From Bacteroidaceae bacterium (GTDB lineage: Bacteria; Bacteroidota; Bacteroidia; Bacteroidales; Bacteroidaceae), in NCBI GenBank assembly GCA_017616445.1, contig JAFZYE010000004.1, forward strand, positions 92,841-140,086: a stretch of 47,246 bases of DNA. Direction: 5' to 3'. Position numbers and translations under genes: made by a program. The notes beneath the pieces were generated by a model. That model saw only the letters and a list, made by a program, of their open reading frames with translations, did no database searches and was not told where the DNA came from. This document shows, in pieces, positions 15,356 through 24,068 of this stretch (the first letter of the stretch is position 1; every line of letters begins with the position of its first letter).

Positions 15356-16753
15356 ATGAAATATTTAGTTTTCTCTTTCATTTTTACATTTTTACTCCCC
15401 CTAAAGGGGGTTGGGGGGGCCATAAATGCTCAGGGCATATCCCAGGAGCTGTTGCTGCAATTCCGTTCAGAGAACCAGATGACAGCATCCGACCGCGCCA
15501 TCCGTAATGCGCTGAGTGTGACGGATGTGAAGAGTCTGGCACTCAGTCAGGACAATCAGGCAGAGAATGACACTTATTTCAGTAACAGTGTTCCGTCGAA
15601 AGGCATCACCGACCAGAAGAGTTCGGGTCGATGCTGGCTCTTCACGGGGCTGAACGTGTTGCGCAGTAAGGTCATCAACCGCGATAAACTCAACGGACTC
15701 GAGTTCTCGCAGATCTACCTCTTCTTCTACGACCAGCTCGAGAAGTCCAACCTCTTTCTCCAGGCTGTCATTGATACGAAGGGCAAGCCCATGGACGACA
15801 AGACCGTCGAGTGGCTGTTCAAGAATCCGCTGAGCGATGGCGGCACCTTCACGGGCGTGGCCGATTTGGTCATGAAGTACGGACTGGTGCCATCGGGAGT
15901 GATGCCTGAGAACTTCACTGCGAACAACACGAGCAAGTTCACCTCGTTCGTCAAGCGTAAGCTACGTGAGGACGGTTTGCAACTGCGCGACAGCAAGTTG
16001 AAAGGAGCAGAGCTATTGCGACTGAAGGAGAAGATGCTCAGCGAAATCTATCACATGCTGGTACTTGGACTCGGACAGCCTGTCACTGAGTTCACTTGGG
16101 CACCAAAGGGCTCGGACGGTAACTATGTGTCGGCTCCGAAGCACTACACACCCCTGTCGTTCTACAAAGAGCTGATAGGGGAGGACCTCAATGCCGACTA
16201 TGTGATGCTCATGAACGACCCTACACGCGAGTACTGGAAAACCTATGAGATTCAGTACGACCGCCATACCTACGACGGACACAACTGGTTGTATCTCAAC
16301 CTACCGATTGACGAAATCAAGGCAGCTGCCATCGAGAGCATCAAGGACTCGACGATGATGTATTTCTCATGCGATGTTAACAAGGAGTTAGACAGCAAGC
16401 GAGGTCTGCTTGCACTCGACAACTACGACTACAGCAGCATCCTCGGTGTGACGTTCGGTATGGACAAGCGTCAGCGTATCCTCTCGTTCGATTCTGGCTC
16501 AACACATGCGATGACGTTGAAAGCTGTCGACCTCGATTCGAACGGCAAACCGCAGAAGTGGGAGGTGGAGAACTCATGGGGCGCATCACACGGATTCCAT
16601 GGGCATCTCATCATGACCGATGAGTGGTTCGATGCCTACATGTTTCGTCTCGTTGTGAAGAAGCAGTATCTGAGTCAGAAGGTGCTCAATGCAGCGAAGC
16701 AGCATCCAACCATGCTGCCCTGTTGGGACCCTATGTTTGCCAGCGAAGAATAG
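15356..16753 (+). CDS. Exported C1B (bleomycin hydrolase-type) aminopeptidase
   Basis: A 465-residue papain-fold peptidase of family C1B. The catalytic triad is visible: Cys93 in QKSSGRCWLF, His384 in SGSTHAMTLKAV and Asn406 in VENSWG. C1B enzymes are usually cytosolic hexameric aminopeptidases; here a signal peptide (MKYLVFSFIFTFLLPLKGVGGAINAQ) sends it out of the cytoplasm, as in other Bacteroidales. The signal peptide itself contains the CCCCCTAAAGGGGG repeat, read in frame as LPLKGVGG. It is likely cotranscribed with nhaC (20-bp gap). A reverse-oriented copy of the same repeat follows the stop codon. Substrates are probably short peptides in the periplasm. Confidence 0.9.
   Translation: MKYLVFSFIFTFLLPLKGVGGAINAQGISQELLLQFRSENQMTASDRAIRNALSVTDVKSLALSQDNQAENDTYFSNSVPSKGITDQKSSGRCWLFTGLNVLRSKVINRDKLNGLEFSQIYLFFYDQLEKSNLFLQAVIDTKGKPMDDKTVEWLFKNPLSDGGTFTGVADLVMKYGLVPSGVMPENFTANNTSKFTSFVKRKLREDGLQLRDSKLKGAELLRLKEKMLSEIYHMLVLGLGQPVTEFTWAPKGSDGNYVSAPKHYTPLSFYKELIGEDLNADYVMLMNDPTREYWKTYEIQYDRHTYDGHNWLYLNLPIDEIKAAAIESIKDSTMMYFSCDVNKELDSKRGLLALDNYDYSSILGVTFGMDKRQRILSFDSGSTHAMTLKAVDLDSNGKPQKWEVENSWGASHGFHGHLIMTDEWFDAYMFRLVVKKQYLSQKVLNAAKQHPTMLPCWDPMFASEE
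15397..15420 (+). repeat. CCCCCTAAAGGGGG repeat within a signal peptide
   Basis: CCCCCTAAAGGGGG followed by TTGGGGGGG, read in frame as PLKGVGG between the hydrophobic core and the cleavage site of the C1B peptidase signal. Confidence 0.85.
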
Positions 16754-16754
16754 A

Positions 16755-16780
16755 CCCCCCGACCCCCTTTAGGGGGAGGG
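16755..16780 (-). repeat. CCCCCTAAAGGGGG repeat, reverse orientation
   Basis: The reverse complement of the same element directly after the C1B peptidase stop codon. Its palindromic centre could form a hairpin. Confidence 0.85.
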
Positions 16781-16828
16781 AGTGAAAAGTGAATAATGAA
16801 AAATTGAAATAATTAAATAATTAAGAAA

Positions 16829-18127
16829 ATGAAGTCTTTTGTCTTTAGTCTTTTGTCTTTAGCCACAGTTTGCGCATCCGCTCAGATTGTACATCCGAAG
16901 ATCGGAACTACCGTGAAGTCCGACGACGGACGTGTCTCCGTTACGCTCATCGGAAAGAAGATTGCATGGTCGAGTAGCGACCCGAATACCTACGATGCTG
17001 ATATTCATTCGCCTAAATCAGTCAATGTGCATCCATCTGGCAAGAAGTTCTACGTCAACTCGCTCGAAGGAGCAAAGACCGTAGCCTATTCCATGGACGG
17101 CTTCAAGAAGCTGGCCGTCATCAATCATAAGTTCGACGAGAAGAAAGATGCAGCTCTCTGGAGCAAACCATCCGGACTCTATCCCTTCACCCACTACAAC
17201 GGTCGCGGCATCGCACTCAACACCTTCTTCGGCAAACCCGTAGAGAGCACCTTCACGCATGGTGGCAAGTACCTCTGGGTGCCATACTACCGTCGCAACT
17301 ACGACATCAACGCACAAGACCCCTCAGCGGTAGCCATCATCGACACCGAGACCGACAAGATCATCCGTCTCATGGAGACTGGTCCGCTGCCCAAGATGAT
17401 TGCTACATCGCCCGACGGCCGTTATGTAGCCATCTCACATTGGGGAAACAACACCGTGGGACTCATCGACATCTCCAGTCCCGATCCCCATCAGTGGCAC
17501 CATAAGGAAGTATTCATTATCGACCATCAGCTCGACCTCAACTACAGCCTCACTTCGCCAGTCGACCGCGACAACGGAAGCGGCTACGCACTTCGTGGAA
17601 CCGTCTTCACACCCGACAGCCATTATCTCTTCGTTGGTTGCATGGGAGGCGGAGGCGGCATCGCTGTCATCGACCTCGAACGGTCTGAGTATATGGGCCG
17701 TCTGCTCGGCATGATGGGCAATGTGCGCCACCTCGTCATCAAGAACGGATACCTCTACCTCAGCATCAATGGGGGAGGGTATGTGCAGCGTATCGAACTC
17801 GATAAGTTCATCCAGGCAGCACGGCAGATGAAGAACAAGAAAGGCGAGATTACCGGATGGACCAACTGTAAGGTCGGTACAGGAGCACGCACCATCGAAC
17901 TCTCACCCTCAGGCAAATACATCTTCGCTGCTTGCAACAACTCCAGCGCACTCTATGTAGTCGATGCAAAGGACATGAAGGTCATCACCCACATCTCTGT
18001 CGACAGTTACCCCGTAGGCCTCGACATCTCAAAAGACGGACGCTACATCTTCACCACCTCCCAAGGCCGTTCGGGTGGAGGCGGTAACGCAGTCAACATC
18101 TTCCGTGTGGACTACTCTAGGAGTTAA
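16829..18127 (+). CDS. Exported YncE-like beta-propeller protein
   Basis: A 432-residue protein with signal peptide MKSFVFSLLSLATVCASAQ and a repeating propeller pattern: VNVHPSGKKFYVNSLEG, SAVAIIDTETDKIIRLMETG, IATSPDGRYVAISHWGNN, FTPDSHYLFVGCMGGGGG, IELSPSGKYIFAACNNSS and LDISKDGRYIFTTSQGRSG. This fits seven-bladed YncE/YVTN propellers, which are exported binding scaffolds with no defined enzymatic activity. It closes the run of exported proteins before the peptide cluster. The last codons and the stop (SRS, then TAA) are made of the GAGTTAGG microsatellite that follows, so the original C-terminus may have been altered. Confidence 0.85.
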   Translation: MKSFVFSLLSLATVCASAQIVHPKIGTTVKSDDGRVSVTLIGKKIAWSSSDPNTYDADIHSPKSVNVHPSGKKFYVNSLEGAKTVAYSMDGFKKLAVINHKFDEKKDAALWSKPSGLYPFTHYNGRGIALNTFFGKPVESTFTHGGKYLWVPYYRRNYDINAQDPSAVAIIDTETDKIIRLMETGPLPKMIATSPDGRYVAISHWGNNTVGLIDISSPDPHQWHHKEVFIIDHQLDLNYSLTSPVDRDNGSGYALRGTVFTPDSHYLFVGCMGGGGGIAVIDLERSEYMGRLLGMMGNVRHLVIKNGYLYLSINGGGYVQRIELDKFIQAARQMKNKKGEITGWTNCKVGTGARTIELSPSGKYIFAACNNSSALYVVDAKDMKVITHISVDSYPVGLDISKDGRYIFTTSQGRSGGGGNAVNIFRVDYSRS

Positions 18128-18210
18128 GAGTTAGGAGTTAGAAGTTAGGAGTTAGAAGTTAGGAGTTAGGAGTTAGAAGTTAGGAGTTAAGAGTTAAGAA
18201 ATTATGCATT
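18119..18210. repeat. GAGTTAGGAGTTAGAAG microsatellite
   Basis: Tandem GAGTTAGGAGTTAGAAGTTA units run from the last codons of the beta-propeller gene into the spacer, then change to ATTATGCATTATGCATTATG. It marks the left boundary of the peptide cluster. Confidence 0.85.
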
Positions 18211-18256
18211 ATGCATTATGAATTATGAATTAATTACGCATTTTAACATTAAAGTT

Positions 18257-18433
18257 ATGTCATCATCAACTCAAGGGAAAGAGCAGCTGAAGCAGCAGCT
18301 CGATGAGATAGGAGAAGAAATCAGAGCTATCTATGACAAATTGCTGGAGGCCGGTGTTGAAGACCCACTCTACAATATCCTGGACGAAGTGTCAGGGGGA
18401 CTTCCCTTTAACCCTGATTTTTACATTTCATAA
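18257..18433 (+). CDS. Peptide 1: double-glycine leader peptide precursor
   Basis: A 58-residue precursor. The ATG at 18257 is chosen because the next 45 residues align with the three other peptides of the cluster and because TTAAAGTT ATG also precedes peptide 3. The leader is a charged amphipathic helix (EQLKQQLDEIGEEIRAIYDK) followed by LLEAGVEDP and NILDEVSGG. Cleavage after Gly48 would release the 10-residue core LPFNPDFYIS. Double-glycine leaders are cut by C39 peptidase domains of ABC exporters, and one such exporter is encoded at 32160. The end of the core (FYIS) is read from TTTTTACATTTCATAA, which looks like the local spacer repeat, so the core may be worn or recently changed. It heads the methyltransferase cassette. 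Confidence 0.8.
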   Translation: MSSSTQGKEQLKQQLDEIGEEIRAIYDKLLEAGVEDPLYNILDEVSGGLPFNPDFYIS

Positions 18434-18464
18434 TTTTTCAATCTTTCAATTTTCAATTTTCCTT

Positions 18465-19322
18465 GTGAATTATAAAGAAGTAGAATTATACTATGAGCCA
18501 AGAACTCTGTGCCAGTCGAAATACGATTGGCCAGAAGAAGAACCTGAGATGTCAGATTTCGAATCTGCATTCTTGTGCGGACTGATTAAGAGAAAGAGAC
18601 CCCATAAGATTGTGGAAGTAGGGATTGCTGCAGGTGGAACAACCGCAATCATATTGAAATGTATCGAGTTGTTGGTAATGGAACAAGAATGTGAGATGTT
18701 CTCTGTTGACATATCCGAATGTTTCTACCGAGGGGAAGGAGAAAGAAGTGGCTATCTGGCCGACGAGTTGTTAAATCAACGAGGTTCTCATTTCAAGCAC
18801 ACATTCCTGCTCGGGAAACTGCTGCCAGAGGTGATTGATCGGATTGGTAATGATATTGACTTCGTCATCTTTGACACCATACATGCCATGCCTGGTGAAA
18901 TTCTTGACTTCCTTGCTATATATCCCTACATGAAGCCTGGAGCAACAGTTGTCTTGCACGACATAGCCGTCAGTCATTATAACAGACCAAGCCTGTTCGC
19001 CTATTCCAATCAAATACTATTAAGGTGCGTAGTAGGCGACAAGTACTTTATGTACGATGAGAGCAGGCCTTTAAAATATCCCAATATTGGTGCCTTTGAT
19101 ATGAATGACAACACCGATCAGTCTATCAGTGATGTTTTTCATGCACTGACTATTAACTGGAGATACCGTCTGGCCCCCACATCCTTTGAAATCTATGGCA
19201 ATCATTTTGAACGGCATTACGGAAAGGAAGCAGCCACGTTGTTTACTACCATCTATGAGATGCAGGAACATACATACCGCATGATGTTTGGGACATATTT
19301 AGGCAAAATCGCTAAAACATAA
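18465..19322 (+). CDS. Class I SAM-dependent methyltransferase
   Basis: A 285-residue protein from a GTG at 18465; the frame runs further upstream across peptide 1 but that part translates as spacer-like sequence, and the first coding-like residues are NYKEVELYYEP. Motif I is KIVEVGIAAGGTTAIIL (about residues 48-64), followed by an acidic strand end FSVDISE, then IDFVIFDTIHAMPGEIL and MKPGATVVLHDIA. This matches class I methyltransferases of the Methyltransf_24/CmcI-like type found in antibiotic and polysaccharide clusters. The substrate is unknown. Its position 31 bp after peptide 1 and before peptide 2 makes the peptide or its glycan a candidate target. An ATG at 18552 is another possible start. 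Confidence 0.8.
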   Translation: MNYKEVELYYEPRTLCQSKYDWPEEEPEMSDFESAFLCGLIKRKRPHKIVEVGIAAGGTTAIILKCIELLVMEQECEMFSVDISECFYRGEGERSGYLADELLNQRGSHFKHTFLLGKLLPEVIDRIGNDIDFVIFDTIHAMPGEILDFLAIYPYMKPGATVVLHDIAVSHYNRPSLFAYSNQILLRCVVGDKYFMYDESRPLKYPNIGAFDMNDNTDQSISDVFHALTINWRYRLAPTSFEIYGNHFERHYGKEAATLFTTIYEMQEHTYRMMFGTYLGKIAKT

Positions 19323-19375
19323 ATAGGGAATAGTTTTTTAATTTTTTAATTTTTCAATTTTAAAATTATAAGCTT

Positions 19376-19585
19376 ATGGCAACATTAACAAACAAAGAGA
19401 TTGAGCAGCTGCAGCAGCAACTCAAGGAGAAGTCAGAAGAAATCAAAGTGATCTACAACAAACTCGTGGAAGCTGGTGCTGTTCCACTCTCCGACGATAT
19501 TCTTGACATCGTAGGAGGAGGCTTTACACCTCCTACATCTTTGCCAGGAAGAGATATCTCGACAGACCGCATTGATAGACCATGA
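19376..19585 (+). CDS. Peptide 2: double-glycine leader peptide precursor
   Basis: A 69-residue precursor. The leader has the family pattern NKEIEQLQQQLKEKSEEIK, VIYNKLVEAGAVP, then DDILDIVGGG (residues 41-49). Cleavage after the glycines gives a core of about 20 residues, FTPPTSLPGRDISTDRIDRP, rich in Pro, Ser, Thr and Arg and without Cys. The upstream bases TATAAGCTTATGGCAACATT match those of peptide 4 nearly exactly, so the pair share their start region as well as the leader. The gene is followed by two SpoIIE-type phosphatases. Lack of Cys argues against lanthionine or disulfide chemistry; Ser and Thr could accept sugars. Confidence 0.85.
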   Translation: MATLTNKEIEQLQQQLKEKSEEIKVIYNKLVEAGAVPLSDDILDIVGGGFTPPTSLPGRDISTDRIDRP

Positions 19586-19707
19586 ACTTAGGAGTTAGGA
19601 TAATTAGACTCTAGACTTTAGACCTTAGACTTTAGTCAGTTTATAGTTGATAGTTATTATACATTATAAATTGTAAATTATACATTATAAATTATACATT
19701 TTATAAG

Positions 19708-21783
19708 ATGAAACGTGCATTACTGGTGCTGTTAGCACTGATACTGACATGCTATGCATGCAACCGTCAGGAAAACACCCGTGAAGTCGTAAGCAAACGG
19801 ATGGATTTCGGAATTCCTTCGAGAGCCGATACCCTCATGTTAGATGCCTTTAACACAAATGATTGGGCGCACATTGCTGCTGTTATTGACAGTTTGGAAC
19901 AAACGGGCGACTTTTCTGCAGTAGGTGCTAACTTCAACCGTGGCCGCATGTATATGTATCAGGAAAAGCATGCTATGGCATCTGAATACTTCAGACAGGT
20001 TGTCTGCAGCAAAGATATAGACGAACGCAGCTTCAAATACTACTATCCTTCGGTCAACTATCTCGGTACGGAGCTGTATAGAGTAGGCGACTACGAAGGC
20101 GCCCTGCGTGTGGCAGCCCCAGTTGTTGCGATGATGGACTCTCTCGATAACGGCAATATCGATTACCAGATCAATCTGCGCTCACTCATAGGATGTTGTT
20201 TCCTGAATCTCGGTCAGCTGGAGCAGGCCAAGGAGTCATTCAACCGTTCGTGTGCTTACTGCCACGAACTGCTGGCGAACGACACCACACAAGGCGCTCT
20301 GCAGAAATTCATCAACAATAACGGCCGTATCTACAACGCATACGTTGATATTAAAGACTGGGAAGATGCGTTGACGTGGGTTGAGTGCAACGATACACTG
20401 CTGGAAGTTTTCGAGCGGCGATACAAAGACGTGGCTTCCTACGTCGTAGAAATCTATAATGGCTATGCAGCTCTCAACCACGCCATCGTACTCCAAGGAC
20501 TGGGGCGCGAGGCAGAAGCTGCAACATATTACGACAAGCATCTTACCTTCAATTGCGCTAAAAGCACCGATGCTCGCATTCACGCAGTCGATTACCTGAT
20601 GGCCGCCCATCGCTACGGTGAGGCAGCAGACAATCTTACGTCTTTAGACCAACTCATTCCAAACCCCGACCTCAACGATATAGGAGCTTATTTCCTGCCC
20701 AAGTTCCAGGCCAACTACTTCGTCGGAAACACCGACACGGCTCTCTTAGTGGCTAATCGCATAGCTCAGGCCTACGATTCAGCACTTAGCGATCAAAAGA
20801 AAAACCAGATGGCAGAACTGGCCATGATCTACGACACGCAGGGCAAACAAATGCAGATAGCCCGCCAACAGTCAGAACTCAGTACCCAGCGATTCATCGG
20901 CACGGGCATAGCCCTCGTACTTCTCACCGTCTTTTTCATCATCTATATCTGGTATCGCCGCCGTGCACAGAAACGTCTCGCTGTAGCTCATGAACAACTG
21001 GAGAACGCCCACACGGAACTTCTTTCGGCATACAGCCAGCTCGAAGAGACAACGACGGCCAAGGAACGCATCGAATCGGAACTGCGTATCGCACGCGATA
21101 TACAGATGTCGATGGTGCCAGGCATCTTCCCCAAGTGCGAAGGGCTCGATATGTATGCCGAGATGAATCCTGCCAAAGAAGTGGGAGGCGACCTCTACGG
21201 CTACGTACTCATCGATCAGTGTCTGTATTTCTGTCTGGGCGACGTGAGCGGGAAGGGCGTTCCCGCATCGCTCTTCATGTCGCAGAGTGCCCGTCTGTTC
21301 CGTACGCTCGCTACGGAGAACCTTTCACCTGTCGATATCGCCATACGCATGAACAATGAGCTGGCCGAGAACAACGAGCGCGGCATGTTCGTCACGATGT
21401 TTATCGGCATGGTACACCTCGACACAGGACGCCTCGACTTCTGCAACTGCGGACACAATCCTCCCGTGATCGACGGAGAATTCCTGAAGATGGAGTACGA
21501 CAACCAGCCATTGGGCCTTTGGGAGGATGACCCCTTCATTGGTGAGACCATCGACGACATTCGCGGATGCCAGCTGCTCATCTATACAGACGGACTCAAC
21601 GAAGCCGAGAACAGGCAGCAGGAACTCCTTGGCAACGAACGTCTCTTGGAACTGATGGCCGATACCCGTTCGATGACCTCTCACGAAGTGATCGACATGC
21701 TGAAAGCCGCAGTCGAGCAACACCGCGACGGAGCCGACCCCAATGATGACTTGACGCTGATGTGCATCCAGTTGAGACGCTAG
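19708..21783 (+). CDS. TPR-TM-SpoIIE (PP2C-type) phosphatase 1
   Basis: A 691-residue inner-membrane protein. The N-terminus (MKRALLVLLALILTCYAC) may be a lipoprotein signal. A periplasmic TPR-like helical part follows (for example YLGTELYRVGDYEGALRVA and GCCFLNLGQLEQAKESF), then a membrane segment at about 395-417 (TGIALVLLTVFFIIYIWYRR), a coiled coil, and a cytoplasmic SpoIIE domain with RIARDIQMSMVP, EVGGDLYGY, LGDVSGKGVPASLFM, CNCGHNPP, YTDGLNEA and DPNDDLTLM, the metal-binding pattern of active PP2C phosphatases. Such enzymes dephosphorylate STAS anti-anti-sigma proteins. Partners of the right type lie at 30329 and 30897. The last third is nearly identical to phosphatase 2 at DNA level. 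Confidence 0.88.
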   Translation: MKRALLVLLALILTCYACNRQENTREVVSKRMDFGIPSRADTLMLDAFNTNDWAHIAAVIDSLEQTGDFSAVGANFNRGRMYMYQEKHAMASEYFRQVVCSKDIDERSFKYYYPSVNYLGTELYRVGDYEGALRVAAPVVAMMDSLDNGNIDYQINLRSLIGCCFLNLGQLEQAKESFNRSCAYCHELLANDTTQGALQKFINNNGRIYNAYVDIKDWEDALTWVECNDTLLEVFERRYKDVASYVVEIYNGYAALNHAIVLQGLGREAEAATYYDKHLTFNCAKSTDARIHAVDYLMAAHRYGEAADNLTSLDQLIPNPDLNDIGAYFLPKFQANYFVGNTDTALLVANRIAQAYDSALSDQKKNQMAELAMIYDTQGKQMQIARQQSELSTQRFIGTGIALVLLTVFFIIYIWYRRRAQKRLAVAHEQLENAHTELLSAYSQLEETTTAKERIESELRIARDIQMSMVPGIFPKCEGLDMYAEMNPAKEVGGDLYGYVLIDQCLYFCLGDVSGKGVPASLFMSQSARLFRTLATENLSPVDIAIRMNNELAENNERGMFVTMFIGMVHLDTGRLDFCNCGHNPPVIDGEFLKMEYDNQPLGLWEDDPFIGETIDDIRGCQLLIYTDGLNEAENRQQELLGNERLLELMADTRSMTSHEVIDMLKAAVEQHRDGADPNDDLTLMCIQLRR

Positions 21784-21784
21784 A

Positions 21785-21923
21785 ATTAAGAGTTAGGAGT
21801 TAGGAGTTAGGAGTTAGGAGTTAGGATAATTAGACTCTAGACTTTAGACTATAATTATTATATATTATACATTATAAATTATACATTATAAATTATGCAT
21901 TATACATTCTACATTTTAAATTA
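21785..21923. repeat. Microsatellite spacer: GAGTTAGG run then ATTATACATTATAAATT ladder
   Basis: GAGTTAGG tandem units, then TAGACTCTAGACTTTAGAC, then ATTATACATTATAAATTATAC units. The stretch around TAGGATAATTAGACTCTAG also occurs after peptide 2 (19588-19625), so this spacer was duplicated inside the cluster. Confidence 0.85.
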
Positions 21924-21929
21924 GGCACT

Positions 21930-24068
21930 ATGACATCAATTTTAAAATCTCTCCCCCTAAAGGGGGTCAAGGGGGGTCCTCATTATTACATTCTACATTC
22001 TACATTTTACATTCTACATTTTACATTCTACATTTTAATGTTTCTCCCCAGCTGCCAGGATAGTTCTGGTGCTGATGATGGCGAAAGCCTTTCGCAGCGC
22101 TTTTCCGATTACAGGTATCATCAGGAGTTCGATAAGGCGCTCGCTCTTATCGACTCCTGCGACCAGGCTGGTTTGTGGTATCCCGAACGATGCCATTACG
22201 ACAGGGGAATTATCTACGTCTATCTACTAAAAAATGATTTAGCAGAACAGGAGTACCGGAAAGGTATCGAGGCCACTAAGACGGGTGTACACGATCACGT
22301 GCATGTACTGGCATGCTATAGGGAACTCGCACGTTTGCTGTGCGACAATATGGACTGGGAGGGTGCCATGCGATTGGCCATGGAGGCTCATGACTTCATC
22401 GATGCCCTGAAGAGTGACGGAATAGACACTCCCCTCGACAGCGAGGCCTATCTGGATTTGATCATCGGTGAGACTCAGGCCAAGACGGGTAATCTTGAAG
22501 GGGCAGAGAAATCGTTTCAGGCCATGTGGCGTACGTTCCAGAAGATGATGGACGAGCAACCCGACTCTACTGTAAGCTATGTCATTATAAATGGCTTGTA
22601 CGGAGTGCTGCAAGGCTATTATTCGTCTCAGACCGGCTATGCCTACATGTTCAATTGGTTCGATATCTTCGATGAAGCCCTGGCGCGCTACTCTCCCACC
22701 ATGAATTCAGAAGATGTCGGGAATATACGGTTTATGCGACTTTTCTACGAGATGATTGCACAGGCTGAGACTGGTCACACCAATCGGGCTGCTGCCCTCT
22801 ACGAGGAATTCGTTGCATTGCCTCAAAGTCACGACTCTATCAGCGACGTTTACAAATTTGCCATCCTTCGACGTATCGGACGGTATCAGGAGGCTGCCGA
22901 TTATTTTGATAGCTATTATGCGAGAGTGGCCAAACAGTTCGGAGTCGAAGATCGCCTTGACGTACATGTCAACAATTTTTCTGTTGGCTATCAGCTTTAC
23001 CGCAAAACCGGCCAAACCGCCAAGGCCTTACAGATGGCCGACTCACTTGCCGCAAAGGCTGAATTGGCTATTGCGAAGATTCGCAACGAAAACTCTGCCC
23101 GACTCGCTACCATCTACGACACACAGGGCAAGGAAAGACAGATTGCTGAGCAACAGACCTTGATGAGCAAGCAACGCTCCTTAGCCTTGCTGGTGGTGTT
23201 AGTTCTTATGACCGTCTTCTTTATCATCTATTCGCTGAATCGTCGTCGTCACACAAAGCGTTTGGCTGCAGCCCACGAACAGTTAGAGACAGCTCATGCA
23301 GAACTCTTGACGGCATACGACAAGCTCGAAGAGACAACGACGGCCAAGGAACGCATCGAGTCCGAGCTTCGTATCGCCCGCGACATACAGATGTCGATGG
23401 TGCCCAATAACTTCCCGCAATACGAAGGCCTCGATATGTATGCCGAGATGAATGCGGCTAAGGAGGTGGGAGGCGATCTCTACGGCTACATCTTGCAGGG
23501 CAATAAACTGCACTTCTGTCTGGGCGACGTGTCAGGCAAAGGTGTTCCAGCCTCTCTCTTTATGTCGCAGAGTGCCCGTCTGTTCCGTACCCTCGCCACC
23601 GAGGGCATGGCACCCGTCGACATCGCTGTGCGTATGAACAACGAGCTGGCCGAGAACAACGATCGTGGTATGTTCGTCACGATGTTTATCGGCATGGTAC
23701 ACCTCGACACAGGACGCCTCGACTTCTGCAACTGCGGACACAATCCTCCCGTGATTGACGGAGAATTCTTGAAGATGGAGTACGACAACCAGCCATTGGG
23801 CCTTTGGGAGGATGACCCCTTCTTTGGTGAGACCATCGACGACATTCGCGGAAGCCAGTTGCTCATCTATACAGACGGACTCAACGAAGCCGAGAACAGG
23901 CAGCAGGAACTCCTTGGCAACGAACGTCTCTTGGAGCTGATGGCCGATACCCGTTCGATGACCTCTCACGAAGTGGTTGACATGCTGAAAGCCGCAGTCG
24001 AGAAACACCGCGACGGAGCCGACCCCAATGACGACTTGACGCTGATGTGCATCCAGTTGAGGCGCTAG
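21930..24068 (+). CDS. TPR-TM-SpoIIE (PP2C-type) phosphatase 2
   Basis: A 712-residue paralogue of phosphatase 1. The SpoIIE domain is complete (RIARDIQMSMVP, EVGGDLYGY, LGDVSGKGVPAS, YTDGLNEA, DPNDDLTLM) and nearly identical to the first copy, while the periplasmic TPR half is clearly different, so the two may sense different signals and share one target. A membrane segment (LALLVVLVLMTVFFIIYSL) separates the halves. The N-terminus is odd: residues 8-17 come from a CCCCCTAAAGGGGG repeat (PLKGVKGG) and 19-36 from an ACATTCTACATTTTAC ladder, read as YILHSTFYILHFTFYIL, followed by MFLPSC. This gives a usable lipoprotein signal made of repeat DNA. An ATG at 22038 is the alternative start but would lack most of the signal. 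Confidence 0.83.
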   Translation: MTSILKSLPLKGVKGGPHYYILHSTFYILHFTFYILMFLPSCQDSSGADDGESLSQRFSDYRYHQEFDKALALIDSCDQAGLWYPERCHYDRGIIYVYLLKNDLAEQEYRKGIEATKTGVHDHVHVLACYRELARLLCDNMDWEGAMRLAMEAHDFIDALKSDGIDTPLDSEAYLDLIIGETQAKTGNLEGAEKSFQAMWRTFQKMMDEQPDSTVSYVIINGLYGVLQGYYSSQTGYAYMFNWFDIFDEALARYSPTMNSEDVGNIRFMRLFYEMIAQAETGHTNRAAALYEEFVALPQSHDSISDVYKFAILRRIGRYQEAADYFDSYYARVAKQFGVEDRLDVHVNNFSVGYQLYRKTGQTAKALQMADSLAAKAELAIAKIRNENSARLATIYDTQGKERQIAEQQTLMSKQRSLALLVVLVLMTVFFIIYSLNRRRHTKRLAAAHEQLETAHAELLTAYDKLEETTTAKERIESELRIARDIQMSMVPNNFPQYEGLDMYAEMNAAKEVGGDLYGYILQGNKLHFCLGDVSGKGVPASLFMSQSARLFRTLATEGMAPVDIAVRMNNELAENNDRGMFVTMFIGMVHLDTGRLDFCNCGHNPPVIDGEFLKMEYDNQPLGLWEDDPFFGETIDDIRGSQLLIYTDGLNEAENRQQELLGNERLLELMADTRSMTSHEVVDMLKAAVEKHRDGADPNDDLTLMCIQLRR
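21953..21976 (+). repeat. CCCCCTAAAGGGGG repeat at the phosphatase 2 start
   Basis: CCCCCTAAAGGGGG then TCAAGGGGGG, in frame as PLKGVKGG. It is the third copy read in the same phase. Confidence 0.85.
21983..22036. repeat. ACATTCTACATTTTAC ladder read as a signal peptide
   Basis: Tandem TACATTCTACATTTTACATT units, open in the phosphatase 2 frame and rich in Tyr, Ile, Leu, Phe and His codons. Confidence 0.85.

Noticed and set aside
18218-18256. N-terminal extension of peptide 1
   Set aside because: The extra 13 residues come from AT-rich spacer, while the leader family aligns only from the ATG at 18257.
18333-18464. Upstream extension of the methyltransferase overlapping peptide 1
   Set aside because: It translates as spacer-like residues (FHNFSIFQFSIF) and would overlap a well-supported peptide gene in another frame.
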